From CAIKMD01 sp963729935 (GTDB lineage Bacteria; Pseudomonadota; Alphaproteobacteria; ATCC43930; CGMCC-115725), in assembly GCA_963729935.1 (NCBI GenBank), contig CAVSPW010000002.1:1736001-1800000 (forward strand): DNA of 64,000 bases. The letters are read 5' to 3'. The position numbers and the translations under genes were made by a program. Positions 62,676 to 64,000 of this stretch are shown here, in pieces (within the stretch, counting starts at the first letter, position 1; each line of letters begins with the position of its first letter). The notes beneath the pieces were generated by a model. The model had not been told where the DNA came from and ran no database searches. It saw only the letters and a list, made by a program, of their open reading frames with translations.

Positions 62676-63779
62676 GTGAGCGACCCACGAACATCGAATG
62701 CGGGGGAAACCCAGGGATCGCGCCGTGTGCTCTTATGCGACGATAGCGCGGTGATCCGCAGCTTTTACCGCCGCGCGCTCGATAGCGATCCGGGCATCGC
62801 CGTGATCGCATCGGTTGGCAATGGCCAAGCCGCGATCGACGCGCTGGCGCAGTACGAAGTCGATGTCGTCGTCCTTGACATCGAAATGCCGGTCATGGAC
62901 GGGCTGACCGCGCTGCCGCGCCTGCTCGCGGCACAGCCCGGGCTCAAGGTTCTCGTCGTTTCCGGCCTGACGCCGCGAGGCGCCGATATCAGCTACAAGG
63001 CCCTGGTCGCGGGTGCGGCCGAATGCGTCCTGAAGCCCGGCACCACCGATCCTGGCGCCGCGAGCGAATTCCAGCGCGAGCTGGTCGCCAAGGTCCGTGC
63101 GCTTGCCGACGCGCGGCGCAGCAAGCTCGGCAAAGCCACCGCCGTTGCCAAGCCTGAAACGCGCGCGCCGAGATTGGCGCTGGCGCGCGCCGGTGCGGCA
63201 CCGGTGCGCGCGATCGCGATTGCCTCATCGACCGGCGGCCCGTCTGCCTTGCTGCAACTCATTCCCGCGCTCAAGGATGGTCCCAAGCAGCCGATTTTTA
63301 TCACGCAACACATGCCCCCGCGCTTCACCACATCGCTTGCCGAGCATCTGTCGCGTGTCGGCGGCCGTCCGGCCGCTGAAGCCGTCGATGGCGAGACCGT
63401 CAGCGAGGGCCGTATCTATGTCGCACCGGGCGATTGGCACATGACCATCGAGGCGTCAAGCACGCCCAAGCTGCGCCTCGTGCAATCTCCGCCCGTCAAT
63501 TTCTGCCGTCCCTCCGCCGATCCGATGTTGCAAAGCATGGCGAAGGTCTACGGAGGCGGAATCCTATGCGCCGTGCTGACGGGCATGGGCTGCGACGGAT
63601 TGGCTGGCGCGGGTGATGTGGTCGCCGCGGGCGGAACGGTCATCGCGCAGGATCAAGCGACGAGCGTCGTCTGGGGCATGCCGGGTGCTGTGGCAAATGC
63701 CGGCCTCTGTAGCGCGGTCCTGCCATTGGACGCGCTCGGTGCCTATATCCGTAAGGCGACGATGCGCGCTTACGCCTAG
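62676..63779 (+). CDS. cheB: Protein-glutamate methylesterase/deamidase CheB
   Basis: 367 residues, GTG start at 62676 with GGGGAAA upstream. N-terminal receiver domain: LLCDDSAVIRS, the phosphoacceptor in VVVLDIEMPVMDG near residue 68, the serine in LVVSGLT and the lysine in VLKPGTT. A linker of about 35 residues leads to the methylesterase domain with the serine of IASSTGGPSALL, the histidine of FITQHMPPRFT and the aspartate of TGMGCDGLAGA. It demethylates and deamidates chemoreceptors when phosphorylated by CheA. Last gene of the operon. Confidence 0.96.
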   Translation: MSDPRTSNAGETQGSRRVLLCDDSAVIRSFYRRALDSDPGIAVIASVGNGQAAIDALAQYEVDVVVLDIEMPVMDGLTALPRLLAAQPGLKVLVVSGLTPRGADISYKALVAGAAECVLKPGTTDPGAASEFQRELVAKVRALADARRSKLGKATAVAKPETRAPRLALARAGAAPVRAIAIASSTGGPSALLQLIPALKDGPKQPIFITQHMPPRFTTSLAEHLSRVGGRPAAEAVDGETVSEGRIYVAPGDWHMTIEASSTPKLRLVQSPPVNFCRPSADPMLQSMAKVYGGGILCAVLTGMGCDGLAGAGDVVAAGGTVIAQDQATSVVWGMPGAVANAGLCSAVLPLDALGAYIRKATMRAYA

Positions 63780-63832
63780 CACGGCGCTGCCGGTTGCGCC
63801 CCTGCGCGGCTTCGCCTATCGTCTCCCACCAA

Positions 63833-63909
<77 letters not shown>

Positions 63910-64000
63910 GAATTCCCGTTGAATCACCGAGTTTTGTCGGCGGCTCGACCGGGGTCGGCGCAACACACCGCGCCAACCCGTGAAGCTCGAAATGTAAAAG

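Overview
The window reads as one chromosomal segment from a GC-rich alphaproteobacterium, most likely in or near Hyphomicrobiales (Rhizobiales). The grounds are the gene order mnmE-mnmG-rsmG-parA-parB with holA-lptE-leuS-DUF3576 close by, the ubiH / amtB / dapC-ftsK-lolA / xth neighbourhood, a CheA fused to a receiver domain, and a roughly 100-bp palindromic repeat at the left edge of a type I associate with that order. This is inferred from gene content. No rRNA, phage, transposase or CRISPR array was seen.

Left part (1-13640): a truncated TetR-type regulator fragment, a quinone oxidoreductase with a dienelactone hydrolase, two tandem Tat-exported amidohydrolases with an orphan NMT1-type binding protein, an O6-methylguanine methyltransferase with a DUF255 thioredoxin-fold protein, a divergent methyltransferase / glycosyltransferase pair, two tandem branched-chain-amino-acid-type binding proteins and a fumarylacetoacetate-hydrolase-family enzyme. 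It is largely accessory catabolism and uptake; no transporter permease or ATPase accompanies the binding proteins.

Chromosome-maintenance core (13766-27904): mnmE and mnmG (tRNA wobble-uridine modification), rsmG, parA and parB, with two perfect 16-bp parS sites, one in the AT-rich mnmE-mnmG spacer and one inside rsmG. Then come a chemoreceptor, and on the minus strand leuS-lptE-holA with overlapping ends, a DUF3576 lipoprotein and the PLP-homeostasis gene yggS. The segment is probably close to the replication origin.

Middle (27919-45805): an L,D-transpeptidase, a TonB-like protein, a second FAH / dienelactone hydrolase pair, a LOG-family / beta-CASP pair, a TPR-SPINDLY glycosyltransferase, DUF2628, tRNA-Gly(GCC), a ybbN-like thioredoxin followed by LON-domain, Trm112-like and DUF971 genes, a beta-propeller protein, a UbiH-family monooxygenase, an amtB preceded by a sigma-54-like promoter and followed by a strong terminator, and an MFS transporter.

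Right part (45918-64000): dapC-ftsK-lolA, a class I glutamine-amidotransferase-like hydrolase, a candidate C-rich-loop small RNA with an intrinsic terminator (about 51265-51382), an alpha/beta hydrolase, an exonuclease III, a chemoreceptor gene interrupted by one in-frame TAA, and a complete chemotaxis operon cheY-cheZ-cheA(REC)-cheW-cheY-cheR-X-cheB in which X (61558-62580) is a protein I do not recognise. tRNA-Arg(CCG) closes the window. The most promising leads for something undescribed are the small RNA and protein X.
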